DNA of 64,000 bases from Azotimanducus sp965199815 (GTDB lineage Bacteria > Pseudomonadota > Gammaproteobacteria > Pseudomonadales > Azotimanducaceae), in the NCBI GenBank assembly GCA_965199815.1, contig CBDATE010000028.1, positions 539,573 through 603,572 on the forward strand, read 5' to 3'. A program made the position numbers and the translations under genes. Below, in pieces: positions 7,078 through 16,434 of this stretch. The notes beneath the pieces were generated by a model. It did not search any database. It had not been told where the DNA came from and saw nothing but the letters and a program-made list of their open reading frames with translations. The stretch's first letter is position 1. Each line of letters begins with the position of its first letter.

Positions 7078-9303
7078 TCAGGCTGCCTGCAAATCGAGCG
7101 GGAGCGAACGTAGCCGCTGACCTGTCGCTGCGAATACCGCGTTGGCCACCGCCGGAGCAATGGGTGGCAGCCCCGGTTCACCCACGCCGGTCGGATGTGC
7201 ATCGCTGTTCAGAATCACCACCTCGACATCCGGTGCTTCATTCATGCGCAGGATGGGGTAATCGTGAAAGTTGCTCTGCACGACTTTGCCGGCCTCGAGA
7301 TCAATGCGTCCGTAGAGCGCCGCCGTGAGCCCGTACATGATCGAACCTTCCATTTGGGCCTTGACGACATCCGGGTTGACGGCGGTGCCGCAATCCACCA
7401 CGCACAGCACCCGATGTACCCGGATCTTGCCATCCGTGACAGACACCTCCGCCACTTCCGCGACATCCGTCGCGAAGGAGTGATGTGCGGCCATGCCGAG
7501 GAAGCGTCCGGCTTGTGGGCGCATCTGTCGCATGTGCTCGCCCAGGGTTCGCAGCACGCGATGCAACCGGGGTGCGTTTCCGGTATTACGGAGACGCAGT
7601 TCCAGAGGGTCGATACCGGCCTCGAGCGCCAGTTCGTCGATCATGCATTCCTTGGCGAAAGCCGTGTAGGAATGTCCCACCGACCGCCAGAAGGTGAGTG
7701 GCAAGCCGTGGTCGCGGGTGATATGACGCACTTCCCGATTGGGCAGGTCGTAGTCTTCATACAGCCCTTCGATGCTGGTTGGATCAACCATCCAGCCGTC
7801 CATGACCTTCTCGGCGACACCGGAAAGCCAGTCGATTGCGCCCATGGGGACTGCGTTCGGCATGGAACCGGGCAGGAAGGTCTTGAGCAGCCCCGGCGCA
7901 ATATTGCCGCCGACGCGCGTCGCCTGCCAGGCGCAGATATTGCCTTCTCCATCCACGCCCGCCGTCACGCGCATCAGGGATGCGGGACGATAGACACCGG
8001 CCTCGAGATCGTCCTCCCGGCTCCAGATAACCTGAACGGGTTTGCCGGTGGCCATTGAAATCTGCGTCGCCTCCACCACATGAGTCAGTGTGGCACGACG
8101 ACCGAATGCGCCGCCGAGGTAGGCGCTGTGTGCCGTAACCTGATCGAGGTCAAGTCCGGCATGGCGTGCGACCAGCCCCTGAGCGACCGCAATCCCTTGC
8201 GTACCGCACCACACCTCTGCCGAGTCCGGCCTGACATGCACGATTGCGTTCATGGGCTCCATGGGCGCATGCGCAAGATAGGGTGCCCAATAGTCAGCCT
8301 GTATCCGGGTTTTGGAACTCGCCAGCCCGTCTTCAATGCTGCCTTGTCTGGCGGTAATGTCAGCTTCTTGTGAGCCTGCCTCCTGATCAAATTCGGCTTC
8401 GATTGCTTGCAGGTAGTCTGCCCGTACGGTCGCGCTGTCCACACGAGCCAGCTCGGGCAGCGACCACTCGATATCAAGTGCGTCGGCTGCCTTCTTCGCC
8501 TGCCAGTATTTCTCGGCCACGACTGCGATGCCGTGTTCAAGCTCGACCACCTGAGTGGTGCTCACCTTGTCCGGCTGTGTGAACGACACGGGGCGACCCC
8601 CGACAACCGGACTGCGCCTGACGACGGCTCGCAACATGCCCGGAACCTCGATATCGAGACCGAAGATGCAGTCACCTGTAGCCTTCTCGAGGCCATCAAG
8701 GCGTGCAAAATCCTTGCCGATGTACTTGAACTCACTGGCGGGCTTGAGTGCCGTGTCCGAGGGCATGTCAAGCCTGCTGGCAGTGGCCAGAAAGTCGGCG
8801 TAAGGATAGGATTTGCCGCCTGAGTGGACCTGTCCGTTTTCTGTGCGCAAGCTCGTCAAGGGTGCGCCAAGGTCTCTTGCCGCGGCTTCCAGAAGCAGAC
8901 GACGCGTGTCCGCGCCTGCCTGACGCAATGGTTCGTAGTGCGCCGTCATGGAGGTGCTGCCTCCTGTGGCCTGTATTCCCCCCATGGCGGGGTTTCCGTA
9001 GGCTTTGTGGGGGACGGCCAGTGCCACTTCAAAGCGCCGCGGATCTACATCAAGTTCTTCCGCGACCAGCGTGGTCAGTCCGGTGGTGACACCCTGACCC
9101 ATCTCATCGCGCGGGCAGACGAACCGAAAGCTGTTTTCTGCGGTGATTTCGATGAATGCGTTGGGGGCGAGCGCGCCGCGGCTCGCGGTGAGCGGTGAGC
9201 CACTCGAGCCGCAGCCGACCAGCGTGAACCCGATTACCAGCCCGCCACCGGCGGCACCGGTGTTTCTGAGGAAGGTGCGACGACTGATGACAGATGCGCT
9301 CAT
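7078..9303 (-). CDS. Xanthine dehydrogenase-family molybdopterin-binding subunit (IorB-like), Tat-exported
   Basis: 741 residues from the ATG at 9303, which overlaps the stop of the 2Fe-2S subunit gene (ATGA). The N-terminus SRRTFLRNTGAAGGG is a twin-arginine signal followed by GFTLVGCG, so the enzyme is probably periplasmic and possibly lipid-anchored. The body has aldehyde oxidase/xanthine dehydrogenase signatures: GGIQATGG, GGAFGRR near the middle, and GVGEPGLPPIAPAVANAV at the C-terminus, where the catalytic Glu of the family lies (GEPG). The single-chain Mo subunit with a small 2Fe-2S partner and no FAD subunit is the isoquinoline 1-oxidoreductase/aldehyde dehydrogenase arrangement. The substrate is unknown; it probably hydroxylates an aldehyde or N-heterocycle and passes electrons to a cytochrome. 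Confidence 0.92.
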   Translation of the reverse strand: MSASVISRRTFLRNTGAAGGGLVIGFTLVGCGSSGSPLTASRGALAPNAFIEITAENSFRFVCPRDEMGQGVTTGLTTLVAEELDVDPRRFEVALAVPHKAYGNPAMGGIQATGGSTSMTAHYEPLRQAGADTRRLLLEAAARDLGAPLTSLRTENGQVHSGGKSYPYADFLATASRLDMPSDTALKPASEFKYIGKDFARLDGLEKATGDCIFGLDIEVPGMLRAVVRRSPVVGGRPVSFTQPDKVSTTQVVELEHGIAVVAEKYWQAKKAADALDIEWSLPELARVDSATVRADYLQAIEAEFDQEAGSQEADITARQGSIEDGLASSKTRIQADYWAPYLAHAPMEPMNAIVHVRPDSAEVWCGTQGIAVAQGLVARHAGLDLDQVTAHSAYLGGAFGRRATLTHVVEATQISMATGKPVQVIWSREDDLEAGVYRPASLMRVTAGVDGEGNICAWQATRVGGNIAPGLLKTFLPGSMPNAVPMGAIDWLSGVAEKVMDGWMVDPTSIEGLYEDYDLPNREVRHITRDHGLPLTFWRSVGHSYTAFAKECMIDELALEAGIDPLELRLRNTGNAPRLHRVLRTLGEHMRQMRPQAGRFLGMAAHHSFATDVAEVAEVSVTDGKIRVHRVLCVVDCGTAVNPDVVKAQMEGSIMYGLTAALYGRIDLEAGKVVQSNFHDYPILRMNEAPDVEVVILNSDAHPTGVGEPGLPPIAPAVANAVFAATGQRLRSLPLDLQAA

Positions 9304-9806
9304 GTGGAGACCCCCTGCCTGTCCGCCTTGTCCCCTGTTGGCATCTGCGATGCCTGATCCCTGGCAACAGCGAGAATCGCCTGTTTGATACGCGGGTAGC
9401 ATCCACATCGACAGATGTTGCCGGCCATGGCCTGCTCGACTTCCTCGCCACTCGGATTCTGGTTGCGCTCCAGCAAGGCGGCCGCGGACATGATTTGCCC
9501 GGGCTGGCAATAGCCGCATTGCGGTACGCTCATCTCCGCCCAGGCTTTCTGCAGCGCATGTGGGTCATCTGCTGTGCCAAGGCCCTCGATGGTAGTGACC
9601 TCTCTGCCCGCCACCGCCGAGATCGGCAGGATGCAACTGCGCACCGCCTGCCCGTCAAGATGCATGGTGCAGGCACCACAGAGCCCGGCACCGCATCCGT
9701 ATTTGCTGCCCTTGAGCTTGAAGCTGTCGCGCACCGCCCAGAGCAGCGGCGTGTCTGGCGAATCCTCGGTCCGGACAGGTTTGCCGTTCAGTTGAAACTT
9801 GATCAC
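9300..9806 (-). CDS. (2Fe-2S)-binding subunit of a molybdenum hydroxylase (IorA-like)
   Basis: 168 residues from a GTG start at 9806, with AGGAG about ten bases upstream. The N-terminal ferredoxin-like domain has Cys38, Cys43, Cys46 and Cys58 (CGAGLCGAC...C). The helical second domain has Cys97/Cys100 (CGYCQPG) and Cys132/Cys134 (CRCGCY), the standard two-cluster arrangement of this family. It carries electrons from the molybdenum centre of the following subunit, with which it overlaps by four bases. It has no signal peptide, so export would be by hitch-hiking with the Tat-targeted large subunit. It follows the TonB receptor gene by 41 bases. Confidence 0.94.
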   Translation of the reverse strand: MIKFQLNGKPVRTEDSPDTPLLWAVRDSFKLKGSKYGCGAGLCGACTMHLDGQAVRSCILPISAVAGREVTTIEGLGTADDPHALQKAWAEMSVPQCGYCQPGQIMSAAALLERNQNPSGEEVEQAMAGNICRCGCYPRIKQAILAVARDQASQMPTGDKADRQGVST

Positions 9807-9847
9807 CCAGCGTGAACTCCTGTGGTATCAGGATGCCAAGCATACAC

Positions 9848-12808
9848 TTAATTTTGCGGTGACCAGGTGAGGCTCAACTTGGCTCTGCGACCCTTGACAC
9901 CGTGCGTGAAGCCATCGAATCCCTGCTCGAGATTGGCGTATGGCGCTTCTGTATCGGTGAGATTCAGCAGCGACAGCGCGAGACGAAGCCCGGATACCGG
10001 GGTATCCCACTGCACAGCAACATCCCAGGTGAGATAGTCGTCAATACGCGGCACGCTGGTGCTCGCTACCTCGTCCTTGTAGGAAGCGATATAGCCGAGA
10101 TGAGTGGAGAGCGCGAGGCTTCGCCACAGCCAGGTACCGGACAGGCGCATCTTGAATTTGGGGATGGAAGGTGCCAGCGGATGTCCGAAGTTCACACGTC
10201 CCGCGGCATCTCGGGCCGGTTCAAGCACGAGACCGTCCTGTACGAGTGCATCCGCCTGATACTCGAATACATATGAGGCATCGAGCGATGGCTCGAACTC
10301 TCCCGCCGCAAGCGGTATGCGCCCGCCGAGGTGTATATCGAGTCCTGAAGTCTGTATTCCCGGCCAGTTCACCAGAGGAATCTCGACGCGTGCGATATTG
10401 GCACTCGTGCAGGGAGATTCACCGGCAGCTATCAACATGCTCGCTCTGCCTTGCGGGCAAATGATGGCATCTGCCACAAGTACGCGCGTGTCGGGCGACT
10501 CGAAGAGATTGACGAGGGAGTTGTACGGCGCGGCATTGATGACATCGCGAAAGTTGTATTGCCAGTAGTCAAGTGTGGCTTCGATACCGGCACCGAGAAA
10601 GAAAACAGCACCGAGGTTATAGGTAAAGGCATTTTCCGGCTCGAGATCCGGGCTGCCCAGGCGGTCAACCGGAATATAGGTGCCGGTCTGCCGGACAAAT
10701 TGCAGGGTCGTGAGCTTGTCCGGGTTCAGTTCATCCACTGAAGGGGTGCGAAAAGTCGTCTGTGCACTGGCACGCAGCGTGACTGCGGGGTGCGCCCGCC
10801 AACTCAGTGACAGCTTGGGGTCCAGGCTGTTGGCTTCGTCGTATTGCTCGAAGTCGATGGCGAACTGGACATCAATGTGTTCGAGGCCGAGCGCCAACTC
10901 GGCAAATATACGGTGCACATTCTGGCGCTCATCATAGGCATCCCAGGTTGTCGTGAAGGCGTAGGGACCGAACCGGTCGCGCTCGATGCAGCTCGTGTCG
11001 AAGCGCACCTGACACGGGTGTACGGCGAAGTTGCTTTCATCGCTTGGCAGTGCATTGGCGCTGAAACGCCGGTACTGATAGCCGAGCGCGGTGCTCAGCA
11101 GGTCGGGAATCCATTCGCGGCCGAGATTCAGGTCCAGCACAAGCAATTCGGCCTCGCTGTTCAGTACCAGTTCGTTGCTCATCCAGAAGACAAGTTCTTC
11201 GCTGTTCGCCAGCGAGGGCTGATAATCAGGGTTGTCTTGCGTTGCATAAGGCGCACCGTATTGTGCAGAATGGGCAATGGCATTGCCAAAGGGATTGAAA
11301 TACTCGCAGTTGCCTTGACCCGGTGTACGCCCCGTCAGGTCTGCCGGATTCAGGCGCATCTTGGCGGGAGATTCGGGGTCAGCGATAACGCTGATGCCAC
11401 AGTCAGGCCCGCCATAGCCGCGAAAGGCGAGGAAGAGCCGTTCGGTGTAGGTGCCAGAGTCTGACATTCTCGCGTCCTGACGAGACCAGGCGAGCCCGAG
11501 ATCAAGGGAATAAGGCTTGCCTGCCAGCTCGAACTCGCCGCTCAGGCCACCTGCGAGCCGCAGACTGTCTGATGCCCGCTTCACCGACGAGGCCGGGCCG
11601 CCATTGCCGATGGTGCGGCCACGAAAATACCAGGGCATGTCGTCTGTGCATTGCGGGATTTCGGCTGCGTGGATGTCACACATCGCCATGCGTCCGGGAT
11701 GCGTCGCTGCCACTTCGAGTACATCGGTCGGCAAGAGGGTGACGAAGGGATAGGAGGGCGATGCGAGCACATGTGGGGATTCGGCTTGCGAATAGAGCAA
11801 TTCGAGGCTATATCGCAGGTCGGGGCCGACATCACCATGCAGCTCGCTGAACACGCGATTGAATTCGGTTTCTTCGATGAGATTGAAGAAGGATTGATAG
11901 CGGTAGCGGCAAGTTGTTCCCGAGGCCGGGATGCCGCCGAATGCCTCGCACTGCGGGTCGAGCAAGACATCCGAGATGTTGCGATTCGCATCGCGAATCA
12001 GATAGGCACCCGGGTTGCCGAACGACGACCAGCCGCCACGCTGTCCGGGTTGCCAGGAAGCCAGAGTATAGGGACGGTCGCGTTCGGCAAGCGCGTCGTA
12101 GGTTTCGTGCTCGAAGGTGGTGGTCAGGTGTGCGTTGCCAAAGTTTCGCCCCCAGATGAGGCCAAGCTTGCTGTTTCCGGCATCTTCAATGAACTCGTGG
12201 GCCGCCGACAGTTCGATACCCTCGAAGTTGCGACGGGTCACGAACTGCACCACGCCACCAAGCGCATCGGAGCCATAGACGGCGGCAGCACCTTCCTTGA
12301 GTACTTCCACGCGCTCGACGGCCGTGAGCGGGATGACGTTGACATCCACATAGCGTCCGCCGATGAGTCGCGCAGGCAGATAGACCTGTCGGTGTCCGTT
12401 GATCAACACCAGAGTGCGTGAGGCACCGAGGCCGCGCAGGTTGACGTTGGCGACGCTGGCATCCACAGTATTGAGTTGATCGGAATTGAACGCGCTCGAG
12501 CGTTCTCCGAGCACACCGTGGCTTGCGGAAAGCCCTTTGAAGAACTCGGAGAGCGAAGGCGAGCCAGCCGCTTCAAGTTCGTTCCTGTTGACAGATGTGA
12601 CCGCGAAGGCTGAATCTACGGGAGTGCCCTTGATGGCCGTGCCGACCACCACAACCTCTTCGATTTCACCGTTCGCCTGTGCTGATTGGGCGCTCACACG
12701 CTGCCTCAGGTCGTCGTCTTCCGTCTCTTCGGCGAAGCCGGGCACCGTCAAGGTCAGCAGGCAAGCCAGCAGGCATTTTGGCAGGCCGAATTTTTGCCAG
12801 CTGCACAT
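9848..12808 (-). CDS. TonB-dependent outer-membrane receptor
   Basis: 986 residues from the ATG at 12808, chosen because it begins a signal peptide (KFGLPKCLLACLLTLTVPGFA). An upstream in-frame extension to 12919 lacks one. After cleavage come a possible TonB box (EEVVVVG) and a plug domain with VNLRGLGASRTLVLINGHRQ and VERVEVLKEGAAAVYGSDALGGVVQFVTRR. A long beta-barrel ends with an aromatic-containing terminal strand (KLSLTWSPQN). The gene runs into the molybdenum hydroxylase pair on the same strand, 41 bases away, so it probably imports the substrate of that enzyme or a related compound. The substrate cannot be inferred from sequence. Confidence 0.93.
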   Translation of the reverse strand: MCSWQKFGLPKCLLACLLTLTVPGFAEETEDDDLRQRVSAQSAQANGEIEEVVVVGTAIKGTPVDSAFAVTSVNRNELEAAGSPSLSEFFKGLSASHGVLGERSSAFNSDQLNTVDASVANVNLRGLGASRTLVLINGHRQVYLPARLIGGRYVDVNVIPLTAVERVEVLKEGAAAVYGSDALGGVVQFVTRRNFEGIELSAAHEFIEDAGNSKLGLIWGRNFGNAHLTTTFEHETYDALAERDRPYTLASWQPGQRGGWSSFGNPGAYLIRDANRNISDVLLDPQCEAFGGIPASGTTCRYRYQSFFNLIEETEFNRVFSELHGDVGPDLRYSLELLYSQAESPHVLASPSYPFVTLLPTDVLEVAATHPGRMAMCDIHAAEIPQCTDDMPWYFRGRTIGNGGPASSVKRASDSLRLAGGLSGEFELAGKPYSLDLGLAWSRQDARMSDSGTYTERLFLAFRGYGGPDCGISVIADPESPAKMRLNPADLTGRTPGQGNCEYFNPFGNAIAHSAQYGAPYATQDNPDYQPSLANSEELVFWMSNELVLNSEAELLVLDLNLGREWIPDLLSTALGYQYRRFSANALPSDESNFAVHPCQVRFDTSCIERDRFGPYAFTTTWDAYDERQNVHRIFAELALGLEHIDVQFAIDFEQYDEANSLDPKLSLSWRAHPAVTLRASAQTTFRTPSVDELNPDKLTTLQFVRQTGTYIPVDRLGSPDLEPENAFTYNLGAVFFLGAGIEATLDYWQYNFRDVINAAPYNSLVNLFESPDTRVLVADAIICPQGRASMLIAAGESPCTSANIARVEIPLVNWPGIQTSGLDIHLGGRIPLAAGEFEPSLDASYVFEYQADALVQDGLVLEPARDAAGRVNFGHPLAPSIPKFKMRLSGTWLWRSLALSTHLGYIASYKDEVASTSVPRIDDYLTWDVAVQWDTPVSGLRLALSLLNLTDTEAPYANLEQGFDGFTHGVKGRRAKLSLTWSPQN

Positions 12809-13017
12809 TGTCCTGAGTACCTTGCCTGATTGCGGTATCAGGTGAGGCCATTTGTGGCGTGGTGTGAATATCATGGGAATCCGTATGAAGTCCTGAAAAA
12901 AGAGGGGGGTGAGCGACACGGTGTGCCGAGCACTTGTGCGCCCGGTTCCGAGGGGGTCATTGTCTATCGGCGCTTCGGCAGAATCAAGAAATCTCGCGGG
13001 AGAGCAGCAATCCTTCT

Positions 13018-13097
13018 CGAATTAGCCCGAATTGGCCCGAATGGGCCTGAATTGGCCCGAATTAGCCCGAATTGGCCCGAATTAGCCCGAATGGGCC
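13018..13097. repeat. Eight tandem 10-bp repeats (consensus CGAATTRGCC)
   Basis: Eight contiguous decamers run from 13018 to 13097, each a variant of cgaattagcc, cgaattggcc or cgaatgggcc. The period equals about one helical turn of B-DNA, so every AATT and GGCC block faces the same side. The array lies in the ~300-bp gap between the 5' end of the TonB receptor gene and the 3' end of the AlbA_2-type ATPase gene. No coding role is supported. Confidence 0.9.
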
Positions 13098-13108
13098 AAA
13101 AGAAAAAT

Positions 13109-14521
13109 CTACAAGGGTTTCCAGCGGGCACCCCGGCCGCGTCCTGTAGGCTGAGCCAGGCCCTTGGCTCTCAGGACGGCAAGATCTTTTCGTGCCCGTG
13201 ACTCATCTGCCTGCTGACCCAGCAGCGATCGTATTTCCCTCAGAGCAAGGGTGTGCTCGGATTGGCGCAACAGCTTCAGAATCGCCCCTTGCTGTGCCGT
13301 CAAATCATCCTTCTCGGGGGTTCCTCTATCCATCACACGGTCGGGCACATAGTCGGCGCGTCGGAAGCGCACGGTGACGCTATCGTTGCGTTCCTCGATT
13401 TCGGGATGAGGCAAGCCGGAGTCCGTAGCCAGACTCGCGAGCCTGATCGTACCCCGACCCCATTCTTCGATGATGCCGCGCCGGTAGAAGGTACCCGCGA
13501 TCAGTGGGTTCCAGGGCTTTGATTCGTGTGGAATGAACAGATCCTCCGGAGTCAATCCGAAGTGCAGCGGGCCAATGGAAGTCACTTCCAGGCGGTCGTC
13601 GTAGATGGCGAGGCCAATGGAACCGCCACCCAACGCGTAGTCACGATGGCATAGCGCGTTCGCAAGTGCCTCGCGAGTGGCCAATGGCGGATACAGCGGT
13701 TCGTCAATACGCTGCATGCGCCCCGATTCGAAGCGGCTTGCAATCGGCAGGGTATCTCGCAGAAATCGTTCGGCGTTTGCGAGAAGGTTGAAGGCGTTGC
13801 CGTGGAACTGACGGTTATCAAGGAACTCGGATCGGTCGAGTCCACGAAAGCGCGCTACGCGGAGCAGGCATTGCGGCATATCGCATTGGAGCCGTTCCGC
13901 TTGCCCGAAGAGCACGGTAGCTGCCCGAAATAATACGCCGTCACGCATCAGGCCAAGACCGCGCAGCAACTCCTCCGGTTCCCTGCTGCCGGGCTCGTTC
14001 AGGCGTCCGATACGGACTGCTTCCGCAATTGTGTTGCGAATCTCGGCAATGTCCAGATCATCGACGCTCCAGCCGCGGGCTGGCTGATTTTCCCAGCGCT
14101 GCTCGTTATGCATGCGCTCGAAAAGCATGCGGTTGTACTCATCAGCCGACATTTTCCGCGTGGTGTTGCCGACGCGGCGATAGGAGATTCCTCGATACTG
14201 ATACGGGGGTAATGAACCCGGACGTACGCAAACTGCAATCACCTGCAGATCACTCGCTACTCGAATCCGCTCAATCTCCGGATAGGTCGGCGGGTCGATT
14301 CGTTGAATTTCGGCGCTGACCTTCTCGATTGTGTGGTCATTCGCATTCTGGCCTGCCAGGATGCCCTCCGGCGTGACACCGAACAGCACGTGACCGCCAC
14401 GCTGGTTGAGCATGGCGCACAGTGTCATCGCTGCCTCGCGTCGAGCCCCCGTGGTGGCCTTGAACTCCAGTGTTTCGGATTCGCCGGATGCGACAAGCGC
14501 CTTGATCTCATTGGGGGTCAT
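13109..14521 (-). CDS. AlbA_2/Schlafen-type ATP-binding protein with winged-helix C-terminus
   Basis: 470 residues. The N-terminus ESETLEFKATTGARREAAMTLCAMLNQRGGHVLFGV is the AlbA_2 (divergent AAA-4, Schlafen-like) domain. The middle has a GHKL-like C-terminal half (REALANALCHRDYALGGGSIGLAIYDDRLEVTSIG, then RGIIEEWGRGT). The last ~60 residues look like a winged helix (AILKLLRQSEHTLALREIRSLLG). Proteins of this build are usually annotated as transcriptional regulators or ATP-binding proteins, often in accessory regions; their biochemical role is unsettled. The gene stands between the decamer repeat array at its 3' end and phrB. Confidence 0.85.
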   Translation of the reverse strand: MTPNEIKALVASGESETLEFKATTGARREAAMTLCAMLNQRGGHVLFGVTPEGILAGQNANDHTIEKVSAEIQRIDPPTYPEIERIRVASDLQVIAVCVRPGSLPPYQYRGISYRRVGNTTRKMSADEYNRMLFERMHNEQRWENQPARGWSVDDLDIAEIRNTIAEAVRIGRLNEPGSREPEELLRGLGLMRDGVLFRAATVLFGQAERLQCDMPQCLLRVARFRGLDRSEFLDNRQFHGNAFNLLANAERFLRDTLPIASRFESGRMQRIDEPLYPPLATREALANALCHRDYALGGGSIGLAIYDDRLEVTSIGPLHFGLTPEDLFIPHESKPWNPLIAGTFYRRGIIEEWGRGTIRLASLATDSGLPHPEIEERNDSVTVRFRRADYVPDRVMDRGTPEKDDLTAQQGAILKLLRQSEHTLALREIRSLLGQQADESRARKDLAVLRAKGLAQPTGRGRGARWKPL

Positions 14522-14640
14522 TCGCGCGTCTCCGCAGACAGGTCCGGGAACTCGGTTCTCACTTGAAGTTGTGTCCGAAGCACAGCACTCACAATACCAC
14601 TACTACCGAGAGACTCACTCCGGCGTATATACCCTCTCCC

Positions 14641-16119
14641 TCATGCCCCATCCTTGGCCGGTGAGCGAACATACTCCTCGTAGCTGGTCAGTGCCCGCTT
14701 TCGAGCTTCGTCGTGGGCGACCATCGGCAAGGGGTAGTCAACGCCCAGACGGATGCCCGCGTTCGCGAGCTCATCCGCTGAGGCTTGCCAGGGCGCGTGG
14801 ATCAGCTTGTCAGGCAGGCGACCGAGCTCCGGCAGCCAGGTGCGCAAGTAGCGGCCACGAGCATCGAACTTTTGTGACTGAGTGATGGGATTGAAGATGC
14901 GAAAGTAGGGAGCCCCGTCGGCACCGCTGCCCGCTACCCATTGCCAGCCAAGGCTGTTGTTCACCCAATCGGCATCAACCAGAGTGTCCAGAAACCAGTC
15001 GGCACCCAGTCTCCAGTCGATCAGCAAGTGCTTGATGAGAAACGATGCCGTTACCATGCGTACGCGGTTGTGCATCCAGCCCGTCCTCCAGAGTTCGCGC
15101 ATACCGGCATCCACCAGCGGATAGCCGGTCTGCCCACGCTGCCAGCGGCGTAGTCCTTGCGGGTCGTCGCGCCAGGGCATGGCATCGAATTCGCTGCGCA
15201 TATTCACCGCGCCGATGTCTGGTTGATGCATGGCCAGATGATGGCCGAATTCTCGCCATCCCAACTGGCGGATGAAGGCTTGCGGGCTAACGCTGCCGCT
15301 GTCATGAGCAGCTTTCAGTCTGGCATTGATCTGGCGCGGGCCGAGCTCGCCGAAATGCAGGTGCGGCGATAACCTGCTGGTGGATTGGCGATCCGGCAGA
15401 TTGCGTTCAGCTGCATAGAACTTGACACCCGAATCGGCAAATGCATCAAGCTGGCGCGAGGCACCGGCTTCTCCCGGCTGCCAGGCATCACGCAGGCCCG
15501 ATGCCCAGTCCGGGTCGCGTGGCTGCAAATGCCAGTCGTCGAGTGCTTCACTCTGCGGCCAGGATGCCGGAGCTGCGATGGAGCGTGGCGCATCAGTCGG
15601 TGGAGTAAAGTCGCGCATGCAGCACTGCTTCCAGAAGGGGGTGAATACTTGGTAGTACGAGCCGGAAGCAGAGCGAATTTCATGCGGCTCGAACAGTAGT
15701 GAAGAATTGAAGTGCTGCACCTCCAATCCGGCTTGGGCACATTCCTGTTCAATTTTCTGATCGGCGGCCGATTGCTGTGGTTCGTACACCCGATTCCAGC
15801 CAATAGCTGCCGCATGCGTCTCTTGTGCCAGCCGAGCAATCACTTCCCGCGTCCGGCCACGGCGAAGAATCAGGCGGCTTCCTTTCTCACGCAGCGACCG
15901 ATCAAGCGCCCGCAAACTGCCATGCAGCCACCAGCGAGAGGCTGCTCCCGGTGGCGCACACTCAGGCGTTTCATCGAATATGTAGATGGGAATAACGGGT
16001 ACACCCGTATCGGCAGCCCAGCGCAGCGCCAGGTTGTCGGTCAGCCTCAGGTCACGGCGCAGCCATACCAGCATCGGTCGCCCGCCGGATGGCTCGTGCT
16101 CGGGTTCGCTTGATGTCAT
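14641..16119 (-). CDS. phrB: Deoxyribodipyrimidine photolyase (class I CPD type)
   Basis: Light-dependent repair enzyme for cyclobutane pyrimidine dimers. The N-terminal antenna-binding domain begins MLVWLRRDLRLTDNLAL. The C-terminal FAD domain has RMVTASFLIKHLLIDWRLGADWF and DADWVNNSLGWQWVAGSGADGAPYFRIFNP, typical of PhrB. The start is uncertain: in-frame candidates are GTG 16176, ATG 16167, ATG 16119 (used here, 492 residues) and ATG 16074, the last matching E. coli PhrB most closely (477 residues). None has a strong Shine-Dalgarno. It appears to be a single-gene unit divergent from the cys operon. Confidence 0.94.
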   Translation of the reverse strand: MTSSEPEHEPSGGRPMLVWLRRDLRLTDNLALRWAADTGVPVIPIYIFDETPECAPPGAASRWWLHGSLRALDRSLREKGSRLILRRGRTREVIARLAQETHAAAIGWNRVYEPQQSAADQKIEQECAQAGLEVQHFNSSLLFEPHEIRSASGSYYQVFTPFWKQCCMRDFTPPTDAPRSIAAPASWPQSEALDDWHLQPRDPDWASGLRDAWQPGEAGASRQLDAFADSGVKFYAAERNLPDRQSTSRLSPHLHFGELGPRQINARLKAAHDSGSVSPQAFIRQLGWREFGHHLAMHQPDIGAVNMRSEFDAMPWRDDPQGLRRWQRGQTGYPLVDAGMRELWRTGWMHNRVRMVTASFLIKHLLIDWRLGADWFLDTLVDADWVNNSLGWQWVAGSGADGAPYFRIFNPITQSQKFDARGRYLRTWLPELGRLPDKLIHAPWQASADELANAGIRLGVDYPLPMVAHDEARKRALTSYEEYVRSPAKDGA

Positions 16120-16434
16120 GTTTGGTCGGTTACTCGCGTAGCTTCCGGGTTTGTCGGTGTGTCCCATGCTTTGCACAGTTTCGCCTATGTAAGTACAGTC
16201 TTCAAATGAATTGATGTTGATGGAACCATGCTCTCCGAATCGCTTTGGGTCGAAATCGCCGAAGTAGCTATCTGTTCACCGCGCCGTCCAACCACAGCCT
16301 GTCGAGCCGCCATTTACAGGGCAAGACATTCGGCGGGCTCCAGTTATGGCGCAATATGTATAAATAACATGTTTATCATGAAAAACATGGTTCATATATA
16401 ATGCCCGCGTATTGCGACAACACACGCCTTCCAC
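16120..16434. other. Intergenic region between phrB and the cys operon
   Basis: These 315 bases separate divergent phrB and cysD; no gene is seen. The right part is AT-rich with a run of overlapping short inverted repeats around ACATGTTTATCATG at 16368-16381, next to a perfect TATAAT at 16397-16402 that likely serves cysD. The rest of the region shows nothing recognisable. Confidence 0.5.
16397..16402 (+). promoter_or_regulatory. Candidate -10 of the cysD-DUF2061-cysNC operon
   Basis: TATAAT is a perfect -10 hexamer 32 bases before the ATG at 16435. No TTGACA-like -35 is present at 16-18 bases, so an activator such as CysB may be needed; the palindromic AT-rich stretch just upstream is a candidate binding site. 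It supports translation from 16435 and therefore the long form of CysD. Confidence 0.45.

Noticed and set aside
6932..7120. Short ORF sharing a peptide with one at 27148-27444 on the minus strand
   Set aside because: The shared peptide comes from the 145-bp hairpin element read through in both copies; palindromic DNA, no ribosome-binding site, and the ends run into unrelated sequence.
13018..13097. Origin iterons
   Set aside because: No replication initiator gene or DnaA boxes nearby; the unit is only 10 bp and neighbours are ordinary chromosomal genes.
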